NCBI GenBank assembly: GCA_020024465.1
Contig: JAHHTT010000003.1
Coordinates: 1-64,000, forward strand
Source of the DNA: Odoribacter sp.
GTDB taxonomy: Bacteria; Bacteroidota; Bacteroidia; Bacteroidales; Marinifilaceae
Direction: 5' to 3'
DNA length: 64,000 nt
The position numbers were made by a program, and so were the translations under genes. Shown piece by piece: positions 51,082-59,552 of this stretch; the stretch's first letter is position 1, and the number at the start of each line of letters is the position of its first letter. The notes beneath the pieces are model-generated. The model had not been told where the DNA came from, did no database searches, and saw nothing but the letters and a program-made list of their open reading frames with translations.

Positions 51082-51696
51082 TTATCGTTCCAATTTCACC
51101 ATACGATTTAATCCATCTATATAATTCAATAACTCCTCTCGCCCCAAATGTTTTTCTGCCGAAGTCATAAAAGCAAGCGGTGTAGATTCCCACGTATCCA
51201 ACATAGTCCGATGATAATTATCTATACAATTCAACCGTTGTGTAGTTGTTAATTTATCTGCCTTTGTAAAAACCATCACAAAAGGTACTCCGTTTTCCCC
51301 CAGCCACTCCATAAACTCAAGGTCTATCTTTTGTGGCTCATGACGACTATCTATCAATACAAACAGACAAATAAGGTTTTCTCGTTTAAGAATGTAATCA
51401 CAAATCATCTTTTCAAATTGTCTCCGTAATTCTTCTGAAGTACGGGCATATCCATATCCTGGCAAGTCAACCATATACCATGAGTCATTTATCAAAAAAT
51501 GATTGATTAACTGCGTTTTTCCCGGACGGGTAGCTGTCTTTGCCAGTTTTTTATTATTAGTCAGCATATTAATCAACGATGATTTACCTACATTCGAACG
51601 TCCGATAAAAGCATATTCATGACGATTCGGGGCCGGACATTTAGCCACCGTTGAATTACTCATTACAAATTCGGCTTTTACTATATCCATAATCAT
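51082..51696 (-). CDS. engB: Ribosome biogenesis GTP-binding protein YsxC/EngB
   Basis: 204 residues, start Met1 or Met3. GTPase needed for late 50S assembly. G1 AFIGRSNVGKSSLINML near 29-45, G2/G3 TRPGKTQLINHFLIND and YMVDLPGYGYA near 57-85, G4 MVFTKADK near 140, and SAEKHLGREELLNYI near 175. The length is normal. It lies between rmuC (25 nt upstream) and xseA. Confidence 0.95.
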   Translation of the reverse strand: MIMDIVKAEFVMSNSTVAKCPAPNRHEYAFIGRSNVGKSSLINMLTNNKKLAKTATRPGKTQLINHFLINDSWYMVDLPGYGYARTSEELRRQFEKMICDYILKRENLICLFVLIDSRHEPQKIDLEFMEWLGENGVPFVMVFTKADKLTTTQRLNCIDNYHRTMLDTWESTPLAFMTSAEKHLGREELLNYIDGLNRMVKLER

Positions 51697-51721
51697 CTAT
51701 TTTTAAATAATAAATTTATTT

Positions 51722-53017
51722 CTATTCCATTTCATCCATCAGGCTATGGGGAATACCCTTTCCTGCCTTTTTCGACTTAACACCCAATTCGTGCAACTTT
51801 TTTGCTTGGGAAACTATATTGCCACTACCCGTTTTCAAGCGTCCAAGAGCCTGATCATATACAGTCTGCGTCTTGGAGATACAATCACCGATTGTCTGAA
51901 AACTTTCAAAAAAAGCAATACACTTATCATATAACCTTGCGCCACGTTCTGCAATTTCCTGAGCATTACGGTTTTGGTATTCGCGTGCCCACAAATCAGC
52001 TGTCAGTTTCAAAGATACAATCAAATTAGCAGGACTTAACAATAATACCCGCTTCCGATACGCATCGCTCCACAAAGCTGAATCGTGTTGCATTGCTAAA
52101 ACATAAGATGCTTCATTAGGAACAAACATCATCACAAAATCAAGAGTGTTATCAGCCCAATTATCATAACCTTTAGTCGCCAATTCATCTATATGCTTAC
52201 GGACAGAATGCAAATGCTCTTTCAAAGCCGCTTCCCGTTCCGTGTCGGTCTCTGCATTACAATAATTCACATAAGCAGTCAGCGACACTTTCGAATCTAT
52301 AATCACGCTACGATTATCCGGATACAACACCACTACATCCGGACGCATAGTTTTACCGCTATCATTATAAACCATTCGATGGTCATGATCTTTCAATGTC
52401 TCTTGAATAAAATATTCACGACCTTTTGTCAAACCGGAATTTTCCAAAATACGTTCTAAAATCATCTCTCCCCAATCCCCCTGAACCTTGGAATTTCCTT
52501 TCAAGGCACTGGTCAAATTCGCTGCATCAATACGAATTTGGTTATTTAACTGTACCAATTCTGCAATTTTCCTCTCCAATAAAATACGTTCAGTAGTCTC
52601 TTTATGATAAGTCTCATCTACTTTCTTTTTAAACTCTTCGATATCCTTATTCAAAGGCTGTAATATCTTTTCAATATTTTCTCGATTGGTTTCCGTAAAA
52701 CGACGAGATTTATCTTCTAAAATAGTCCCTGCCACATTACGAAATTGTTCTGTCATTAATTGACAAATCTCGCCCATCTCCTTCTTTTGTGTGGAGAGTT
52801 TTTCTTCTGTTTGATGTAAACACTCTTTCAAACGTTCCGTTTCAGAAGCCAAATATACTTTCTCCTCCTGCAGTTGCTCTCCTTTAATGCGTAAACGCTG
52901 CACATCAGCGTCCATCATAGACAATCGGGTATCAATAGCCTTTTTATCACTTTGTACTAACAGAAATACCAACACACCTCCTAACACTATTCCTCCTAAA
53001 AAAATGACTATCTCCAT
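51722..53017 (-). CDS. rmuC: DNA recombination protein RmuC
   Basis: 431 residues. N-terminal membrane helix EIVIFLGGIVLGGVLVFLLVQ, a long coiled coil to about 170, then the RmuC core: NSKVQGDWGEMILERILENSGLTKGREYF, RPDVVVLYPDNRSVIIDSKVSL, and VMMFVPNEASYVLA. These make up the conserved nuclease-like fold of the family. It is proposed to limit inversions at short inverted repeats. 22 nt downstream of the deaminase gene. Confidence 0.93.
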   Translation of the reverse strand: MEIVIFLGGIVLGGVLVFLLVQSDKKAIDTRLSMMDADVQRLRIKGEQLQEEKVYLASETERLKECLHQTEEKLSTQKKEMGEICQLMTEQFRNVAGTILEDKSRRFTETNRENIEKILQPLNKDIEEFKKKVDETYHKETTERILLERKIAELVQLNNQIRIDAANLTSALKGNSKVQGDWGEMILERILENSGLTKGREYFIQETLKDHDHRMVYNDSGKTMRPDVVVLYPDNRSVIIDSKVSLTAYVNYCNAETDTEREAALKEHLHSVRKHIDELATKGYDNWADNTLDFVMMFVPNEASYVLAMQHDSALWSDAYRKRVLLLSPANLIVSLKLTADLWAREYQNRNAQEIAERGARLYDKCIAFFESFQTIGDCISKTQTVYDQALGRLKTGSGNIVSQAKKLHELGVKSKKAGKGIPHSLMDEME

Positions 53018-53039
53018 TATACATCGATATTTCCCTCTA

Positions 53040-53510
53040 TTAATATTCTATCTTCTCCACTGAGGAATTCCATATGCGAAACTCCTCACCGGCATTTTTT
53101 TCATCCACTTTCAAAAAAGGGATAGAACGATCTGTCTCTGGCATTGCAATTTCTTTATAAATAAACGAATCATCAAATCCTGCTCCAGCAGCATCTTCTT
53201 TCGTAGAAGCATAATATACTTTTGATGGACGAGCCCAATATATAGCCCCAAAACACATGGGACAAGGCTCACAACTGGCATATATCTCACATCCCTCCAA
53301 CTGGTATGTGTTCAATTTACGACATGCTTCCCGAATTGCATTCACTTCTGCATGAGCTGTCGGATCATTGTTCGGAGTTACAGAATTTCCACATGCAGCA
53401 ATCACTTCACCTTCTTTCACAATAACAGCACCAAATGGACCGCCAATCCCGTTCTTCACATTCTCTTCAGCTAAACGAATAGCCTCCTCCATAAACTTCT
53501 TCTCATACAT
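53040..53510 (-). CDS. Nucleoside/guanine deaminase-like protein
   Basis: 156 residues, cytidine-deaminase fold. Zinc and catalytic residues are complete: HAEVNAIREA near 53-62 and CEPCPMCFGAIYWAR near 80-94. The C-terminus has IPFLKVDEKNAGEEFRIW, similar to the GuaD-like branch (guanine deaminase) more than to tRNA adenosine deaminase TadA, but the substrate is not proved. The start is 1 nt beyond the lgt stop, so it is in that operon. Confidence 0.85.
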   Translation of the reverse strand: MYEKKFMEEAIRLAEENVKNGIGGPFGAVIVKEGEVIAACGNSVTPNNDPTAHAEVNAIREACRKLNTYQLEGCEIYASCEPCPMCFGAIYWARPSKVYYASTKEDAAGAGFDDSFIYKEIAMPETDRSIPFLKVDEKNAGEEFRIWNSSVEKIEY

Positions 53511-53511
53511 A

Positions 53512-54378
53512 TTATTTCTTTTTTATATTCTTTGGAATCTTTGTTCCGGTATCTATCAATTTGCCACTATACCACAACATAAATACTCCGGCTACAACAA
53601 ACGGGATACTCAAAATTTGCCCCATAACTAACACCATTCCGGCTTCCCACGGTTCTTGAACCTCCTTTATAAATTCAATAATAAATCGGGCTGTAAAAAT
53701 CAGAATCAAAAACGAACCGAAAATAAAACCCATACGCTTCTTCAAATCCGTACGCCAATAAATATGCATTAAGATAAAGAAACTGATCAGATAGCAAATT
53801 GCTTCATATAATTGAGCAGGATGGCGTGGCAATTCTGGATTTTCCATACCCGAATTGACAAAGCAGAATCCCCAAGGCTTTTCTGTCACAACTCCCACAA
53901 TCTCGGAATTCATTAAATTACCCATACGAATAAAAAAACCTGCCAAAGCAATAGGAATAACAGCTCTGTCCAAAATCCAGAATATCGACTTTTTGCTTAC
54001 TTTCTTAGAATAATACCACAAACCGGCAATAATACCGATAGCGGCACCATGGCTCGCCAAGCCCTGATAACCAGTAAACTTAAATTCTGGAGTAAAGCGT
54101 ACCGGTAAAACCATTTCTAATGGATGTGCGCTATAATAAGCCCAATCATAGAAAATACAATGTCCTAAGCGGGCTCCGATAATCGTTGCTATTGCTACAT
54201 ATATCCATAGTTTATCCAACCAGGGCATTGGCAATCCCTCCGACTTGAACATTCTTTCCTCAATCTTATATCCGAATATAAAAGCTATGGCAAATAACAG
54301 CCCGTAATACCGGACAGAAATACCCCCTAGATTAAAAATCTCGGGGGTAACATCCCAGTTTATAAATAATGATAACAT
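53512..54378 (-). CDS. lgt: Prolipoprotein diacylglyceryl transferase
   Basis: 288 residues, inner membrane enzyme that transfers diacylglyceryl to the lipobox Cys of prelipoproteins. About seven membrane segments. The family signature is IRMGNLMNSEIVG near 153-165 (GxGNxxNxExxG), with ARLGHCIFYDWAYYSAHP near 68-85 and HPAQLYEAICYLISF near 195. Several lipoproteins in the window would be its substrates. It is 2 nt after secA, same strand. Confidence 0.95.
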   Translation of the reverse strand: MLSLFINWDVTPEIFNLGGISVRYYGLLFAIAFIFGYKIEERMFKSEGLPMPWLDKLWIYVAIATIIGARLGHCIFYDWAYYSAHPLEMVLPVRFTPEFKFTGYQGLASHGAAIGIIAGLWYYSKKVSKKSIFWILDRAVIPIALAGFFIRMGNLMNSEIVGVVTEKPWGFCFVNSGMENPELPRHPAQLYEAICYLISFFILMHIYWRTDLKKRMGFIFGSFLILIFTARFIIEFIKEVQEPWEAGMVLVMGQILSIPFVVAGVFMLWYSGKLIDTGTKIPKNIKKK

Positions 54379-54380
54379 TC

Positions 54381-57300
54381 TTATTCGTTTTTACCGTGAC
54401 AATTTTTATACTTCAAACCACTACCGCAAGGACACGGATCATTACGTCCCACCTTCGGTCCCACTTTCACCGGTTCATGATGCGGCTGTTCACGTTTGGC
54501 TGCTTCAGTCGGTGCTTCATTTCTTGTTTCACGCATCTTACTCAAATCTGTACGACGTTGTTCAGCTTCCCTTACTTCCTCAGGGTTCGACATCGGAATC
54601 TGTCCCTTCATCAATGTAGATACCATACCTTTATTGATTTTTTCAATCATTGATTTAAACAGATTATAAGATTCAAATTTATAAATCAACAGCGGATCTT
54701 TTTGTTCATAAGCAGCATTCTGTACCGACTGTTTCAAATCGTCCATTTCACGCAAATGCTCTTTCCATGCATCATCAATATGCGCTAAAATAACAGTTTT
54801 TTCATACGAACGCATCAAATCCTCACCCTGTGAATGGTAAGCCTTCTCCAAATTGGTCACCACATTGAACAATCTTACTCCATCAGTAAAAGGTACGACA
54901 ATATTCTTGTACATATCTCCTCTTGTCTCAAAGACATTCTTAATCACCGGATAAGCCTGTTGTGCAATTGCTTCCACCTTCCGCTGATAAGCATTACGCA
55001 CATACTTATATAACTGTTCAGTCAATTCATCCGGACGCACCTTCTTGAATTCATCTTCTGAAATACTGAAATCCACCGACAATACTCGCAAAATTTCAAG
55101 ACAAAAACCCTCCAAATCGTTTATCGGCTGATACTCCTGTACAATAGACTCACAAACATCATAAGTATTATTAGCCACCGCCACACCAATACGTTCGCCC
55201 AACAGTGCCTGACGACGCTGCTTATAAATTACCGTACGTTGGGAATTCATCACATCATCATATTCCAACAAACGCTTGCGGATTCCGAAGTTATTCTCTT
55301 CCACCTTTTTCTGTGCACGTTCTATAGATTTTGTAATCATTGAATGCTGTATCACATCTCCCTCCTCATGTCCCAAACGGTCCATTACGCGGATAATACG
55401 CTCTGAACTGAACAAACGCATCAAATCATCTTCCAAAGATACAAAGAACTGTGAAGAACCCGGATCTCCCTGACGTCCTGCACGACCTCGCAACTGACGG
55501 TCAACACGTCTGGAATCATGTCTTTCTGTACCGATAATCGCCAAACCACCGGCAGCTTTTACCTCTGCACTCAATTTGATGTCAGTTCCACGACCTGCCA
55601 TATTCGTTGCAATGGTGACAGTTTTTGACTGACCTGCCTCTGCAACAATCTCTGCCTCCTTCTGATGCAACTTCGCATTCAATACATTATGCTTGATTCC
55701 GCGCAGTTTTAGCATACGGCTTAACAACTCGGAGACTTCAACAGAAGTTGTACCCACCAACACCGGACGCCCCAATTCCACCAACCGCACAATCTCTTCA
55801 ATCACAGCATTATATTTCTCTCGTTTCGTCTTATAAACAAAATCATTTGCATCGATACGTGCTATCGGACGGTTGGTCGGGATAACCACTACATCCAATT
55901 TATAAATATCCCAAAACTCTCCAGCTTCAGTCTCGGCAGTACCGGTCATTCCTGCCAATTTATGATACATACGGAAATAATTTTGTAAAGTAATAGTAGC
56001 AAAAGTTTGAGTTGCAGCTTCAACTTTCACTCCTTCCTTAGCTTCGATAGCTTGGTGCAGACCGTCAGAATAACGACGTCCTTCCATAATACGACCGGTC
56101 TGTTCATCCACAATTTTAACCTTGTTGTCCAAAACTACATACTCCACATCTTTCTCAAACAGAGTATAAGCCTTCAGCAACTGATTCACCGTATGCACAC
56201 GTTCCGACTTGATAGCATAATTCTGTATCATCTCATCTTTCTTGGCTAACTTCTCTTTCTCATCCTGTGTCGTTTTTTCTATTTCGGCAATTTCAGTACC
56301 GATATCGGGCAAAATAAAGAATTTGGGGTCCTCTCCGGCAGCTGTAATCGTATCATGCCCCTTATCAGTCAAATCTATAGAATTCAACTTCTCGTCAATC
56401 ACAAAATAAAGAGGATCGGTAATTTCCGGCATTCTCCGGTTATTTTCCTGCATATACTCATTTTCAGTCTTGATAAGCATAGCCTTATTACCCTCTTCAC
56501 TCAAAAATTTAATCAATGGTTTATATTTCGGAAGACCTTTATGTGCTCTCAACAATAATACACCACCTTCTTTGCGCATCTTCGGATCATCACTGGCCAA
56601 CAGCTCTTTGGCATCATTGAATATTTTCATTACAAGATCGCGCTGCATCCTCACCAAACGATCCACGCGGGGTCTGTATTCATCAAACATTTGATCATCC
56701 CCCTTAGGCACTGGACCAGATATAATCAAAGGAGTACGGGCATCGTCAATCAATACAGAGTCAACCTCATCGACAATGGCAAAATTGTGTTTACGCTGTA
56801 CCAAATCTTCTGGATTAATAGCCATATTATCACGCAGATAATCAAAACCAAACTCGTTGTTCGTACCAAATGTGATATCTGCCATATAAGCTTTACGACG
56901 CTGCGGAGAATTAGGTTGGTGTTTATCAATACAGTCAACAGACAGACCATGGAACATATACAACGGTCCCATCCATTCAGAGTCACGTTTGGCCAGATAA
57001 TCATTCACCGTTACCATGTGTACACCTCTACCGCTCAATGCATTCAAGAACACCGGCAATGTAGCCACCAATGTTTTACCTTCACCGGTTGCCATTTCCG
57101 CAATCTTACCTTGATGCAATACAGCACCACCAATTAGCTGCACATCATAATGAACCATATCCCAAGTCACTTCATTACCTCCGGCAATCCAGCTATTGAA
57201 ATAAATGGCTTTATTTTCTTCTATTTCCACAAAATCATGTTTCACAGCCAAATCACGGTCAAATTGGGTGGCTGTCACTTCAATTTCCTGATTTTCCTTA

Positions 57301-57668
57301 AAACGACGGGCAGTATCTTTCATGACAGCAAAAGCCTTGGGCATCAATTTTGTTAACACCTCCTCCACTTTCTTGTCAATCTCCTCTTCCAATTTATCTA
57401 TACGGCTATAAATCTCCTCTCTTTCTTCGATAGAAGGTTTTTCTTCTTCCACCTTACGTTTCAGAGTTGCAATTTCCTCATCTTCTGACTGAATATAGGC
57501 ATGCACCTCTTTTTTCATGTCTTCAGTCACAGCACGCAACTCATCGTGACTTAATTGTTTTATTTTTTCCCACTCAGCATTCACTTGCGCCACAATCGGT
57601 CGCAACTCTTTCATATCCCTGTCAGCCTTATTACCGAACAGTTTTTTTAGAACATCATTAAATCCCAT
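54381..57668 (-). CDS. secA: Protein translocase ATPase SecA
   Basis: 1095 residues, in the long size class that is usual for Bacteroidota (E. coli 901). DEAD motor with MATGEGKTLVATLPVFLNAL near 186-205, TFGTNNEFGFDYLRDNM, VDEVDSVLIDDARTPLIISG, and motif VI TNMAGRGTDIKL / GTERHDSRRVDRQLRGRAGRQGDPG near 680-735. Extra coiled insert around 330-470. C-terminal zinc tail VGRNDPCPCGSGLKYKNCHG binds SecB/membrane. Drives Sec export of the many signal-peptide proteins here. Heads an operon with lgt. Confidence 0.97.
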   Translation of the reverse strand: MGFNDVLKKLFGNKADRDMKELRPIVAQVNAEWEKIKQLSHDELRAVTEDMKKEVHAYIQSEDEEIATLKRKVEEEKPSIEEREEIYSRIDKLEEEIDKKVEEVLTKLMPKAFAVMKDTARRFKENQEIEVTATQFDRDLAVKHDFVEIEENKAIYFNSWIAGGNEVTWDMVHYDVQLIGGAVLHQGKIAEMATGEGKTLVATLPVFLNALSGRGVHMVTVNDYLAKRDSEWMGPLYMFHGLSVDCIDKHQPNSPQRRKAYMADITFGTNNEFGFDYLRDNMAINPEDLVQRKHNFAIVDEVDSVLIDDARTPLIISGPVPKGDDQMFDEYRPRVDRLVRMQRDLVMKIFNDAKELLASDDPKMRKEGGVLLLRAHKGLPKYKPLIKFLSEEGNKAMLIKTENEYMQENNRRMPEITDPLYFVIDEKLNSIDLTDKGHDTITAAGEDPKFFILPDIGTEIAEIEKTTQDEKEKLAKKDEMIQNYAIKSERVHTVNQLLKAYTLFEKDVEYVVLDNKVKIVDEQTGRIMEGRRYSDGLHQAIEAKEGVKVEAATQTFATITLQNYFRMYHKLAGMTGTAETEAGEFWDIYKLDVVVIPTNRPIARIDANDFVYKTKREKYNAVIEEIVRLVELGRPVLVGTTSVEVSELLSRMLKLRGIKHNVLNAKLHQKEAEIVAEAGQSKTVTIATNMAGRGTDIKLSAEVKAAGGLAIIGTERHDSRRVDRQLRGRAGRQGDPGSSQFFVSLEDDLMRLFSSERIIRVMDRLGHEEGDVIQHSMITKSIERAQKKVEENNFGIRKRLLEYDDVMNSQRTVIYKQRRQALLGERIGVAVANNTYDVCESIVQEYQPINDLEGFCLEILRVLSVDFSISEDEFKKVRPDELTEQLYKYVRNAYQRKVEAIAQQAYPVIKNVFETRGDMYKNIVVPFTDGVRLFNVVTNLEKAYHSQGEDLMRSYEKTVILAHIDDAWKEHLREMDDLKQSVQNAAYEQKDPLLIYKFESYNLFKSMIEKINKGMVSTLMKGQIPMSNPEEVREAEQRRTDLSKMRETRNEAPTEAAKREQPHHEPVKVGPKVGRNDPCPCGSGLKYKNCHGKNE

Positions 57669-57710
57669 GTAATTTTTTGATTTTAAATTTTAATTGAAAA
57701 CTTCTGCATA

Positions 57711-58025
57711 CTACTTTCTACACTCATTTCCAACCATTTCCGGAGCACGTATTTTATGTGTCACATGGCATAGATTACCTATTTCCACTCCGGTTGCATA
57801 TGCACAACGTATCGGGAAACATTCACATCCGAAAGACTGTCCCATTAATGTATCACATTCATTCTCTCTTTCCTCCAAATAAACAGCTGTTACTTTCAGT
57901 GTATTCGTTATCATGGGTTTGCACCTGTCTGCCTTTAAAATCCCAATACTTTCCTGGGCTTTTAAAGGTATAGTCACAACACAACCCGCCATGACATATA
58001 GAGCTGCTAAAAGATACCTATTCAT
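57711..58025 (-). CDS. Small Cys-rich secreted protein of unknown function
   Basis: 104 residues from the Met at 58025 (an upstream Met at 58040 adds MPIVE). Signal peptide MNRYLLAALYVMAGCVVTIPLKAQ; cleavage before ESIG is likely, though MAGC could also act as a weak lipobox. The mature part has seven Cys in about 80 residues: RCKP, ECDT, GCECFPIRC, LCHV and ECRK. Disulfide pairing or metal binding is plausible. I recognise no family. It sits alone between secA and upp on the same strand and may be co-transcribed. Confidence 0.5.
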   Translation of the reverse strand: MNRYLLAALYVMAGCVVTIPLKAQESIGILKADRCKPMITNTLKVTAVYLEERENECDTLMGQSFGCECFPIRCAYATGVEIGNLCHVTHKIRAPEMVGNECRK

Positions 58026-58078
58026 TTCCACGATTGGCAAATATACTACAAAATATATAAATTCAGTCTATTATCTTT

Positions 58079-58735
58079 CTATTTTTTAGAACCGAATGCC
58101 AAGTCTCCAGCATCTCCCAATCCCGGATCAATGTAATACTTTTCCGTCAAACCATCATCCAAAGCTGCCGTCCACAAAGTCAAAGGCTCACCTGTCAACT
58201 CCTTCTCCACATAATCCACTCCCTGTCGACTTGCAATAACAGACACAATGTGCGTATGGTCCGGACAACTTCCCTGCTTCAACAATTCACGATAGGTAAT
58301 GACTAATGAAGAACCTGTAGCTAACATGGGATCAACTAACAAAAGTTGTTTCCCCGTCAAATCAGGCGTATAAATCGAATCAAAATGAATTTCAATTTGC
58401 TCATTCACACGACTATAAGCCCGTCTTGCCGATATAAAAGCATTGCCGGCTCGGTCAAAATAATTCAAGAATCCTTGATGAAAAGGTAACCCTGCACGCA
58501 AAATTGTTGCAATCACCACATCATTATCCGGCAACATCACAACTGTCGAATTAATTGGAGTTTCCACTACTCGATCAGAATAAGCAAAAGTCTTGCTAAC
58601 TTCATAAGCCATTATTTCTCCTACTCGTTCTAAATTGCGCCGGAAACGCAAGGGATCACACTGTATATTCCTATCTCGAATTTCTGCCAAAAAATTATTC
58701 AATACAGAATTCTGTTCATTAATTACTCGAATCAT
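58079..58735 (-). CDS. upp: Uracil phosphoribosyltransferase
   Basis: 218 residues; uracil plus PRPP to UMP in pyrimidine salvage. The PRPP loop is LLVDPMLATGSSLVITY near 132-148; ILRAGLPFHQGFLNYF and the uracil-binding YYIDPGLGDAGDLAFGSK near 200-217 are typical of Upp. The ATTGCTGPRT-like tail motif is intact. Upstream 58736-58983 (248 bp) has no gene; a weak hairpin (AAGAGGT/ACCTCTT) near 58789-58821 may be the end of the LOG-gene transcript. Confidence 0.95.
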   Translation of the reverse strand: MIRVINEQNSVLNNFLAEIRDRNIQCDPLRFRRNLERVGEIMAYEVSKTFAYSDRVVETPINSTVVMLPDNDVVIATILRAGLPFHQGFLNYFDRAGNAFISARRAYSRVNEQIEIHFDSIYTPDLTGKQLLLVDPMLATGSSLVITYRELLKQGSCPDHTHIVSVIASRQGVDYVEKELTGEPLTLWTAALDDGLTEKYYIDPGLGDAGDLAFGSKK

Positions 58736-58983
58736 CTTAAAATATTTTTATTACAATGCAAAGAAAATAAAAAATATCCATCTAAAAAAAGAGGTCATCC
58801 GATTTTTTCGACTAACCTCTTATTCGCTAAACTAAAACTAAATTTAAACATCCTTGTAGTCCCCCTATAATGGCAGTATCTGGAAATCAGCATAACGACC
58901 GATATCAATCACTACTTCTATAAGTAAAAATATTATTTATATTGCAACACCATCGAATGTTATTTTTTCCATTTTAGACAATC

Positions 58984-59547
58984 TTAATACTTAGAAATAT
59001 TTTCAATAATTTGATAACTCTTCAAATAATTCATAACTTCATCAACACTATGCGCTACGTAATACAATTTATCGTACACTGATGACACAAAACCCTTGGC
59101 ACGAATACCAGATATAAAGTCCAATAAATCGTCATAAAAACCAATTGTATTCAAAAACACCACTGGCTTATTATGCTGGCCCAATTGTTTCAAAGTAATC
59201 ACTTCCGTAATCTCCTCCAATGTCCCCCATCCACCCGGTAGTGCAACAAAAGCATCTGCATAAATACGCAACAAATGTTTTCTCTCCTTCATATCCGGAG
59301 CCACTACTAACTCATCCAATCCTTCAGCTGCAACACCTCGCAACTTAATACATTCAGGAATCACGCCGATTGCTTTGCCCCCGCTATTCATAGTTGCGGT
59401 GGCAACTTGGTGCATTAAGCCTACACAAGTACCACCGTATACTAATTTCCACCCCCTACTTCCAATCGCCTCTCCCAATTTCCGTGCATCATCAAAATAA
59501 ACACTTCCAATTTCATTAGCCGAAGCACAAAACACAGCTACATTCAT
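58984..59547 (-). CDS. LOG-family protein (nucleotide 5'-monophosphate nucleosidase type)
   Basis: 187 residues. The diagnostic motif is PGGWGTLEEITEV near 105-117 (PGGxGTxxE), with VFCASANEIG and KLVYGGTCVGLMHQVA in the N-terminal half. LOG proteins release cytokinin-type bases from nucleotides or act as general AMP/nucleotide nucleosidases. Plants use LOG for hormone activation; the bacterial role varies. It lies 5 nt after gyrB on the same strand and is probably in its operon. Confidence 0.88.
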   Translation of the reverse strand: MNVAVFCASANEIGSVYFDDARKLGEAIGSRGWKLVYGGTCVGLMHQVATATMNSGGKAIGVIPECIKLRGVAAEGLDELVVAPDMKERKHLLRIYADAFVALPGGWGTLEEITEVITLKQLGQHNKPVVFLNTIGFYDDLLDFISGIRAKGFVSSVYDKLYYVAHSVDEVMNYLKSYQIIENISKY

Positions 59548-59552
59548 AGTTA

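Noticed and set aside
58736..58983. tRNA or small RNA between upp and the LOG gene
   Set aside because: No cloverleaf or conserved T-loop; only a weak 7-bp hairpin.
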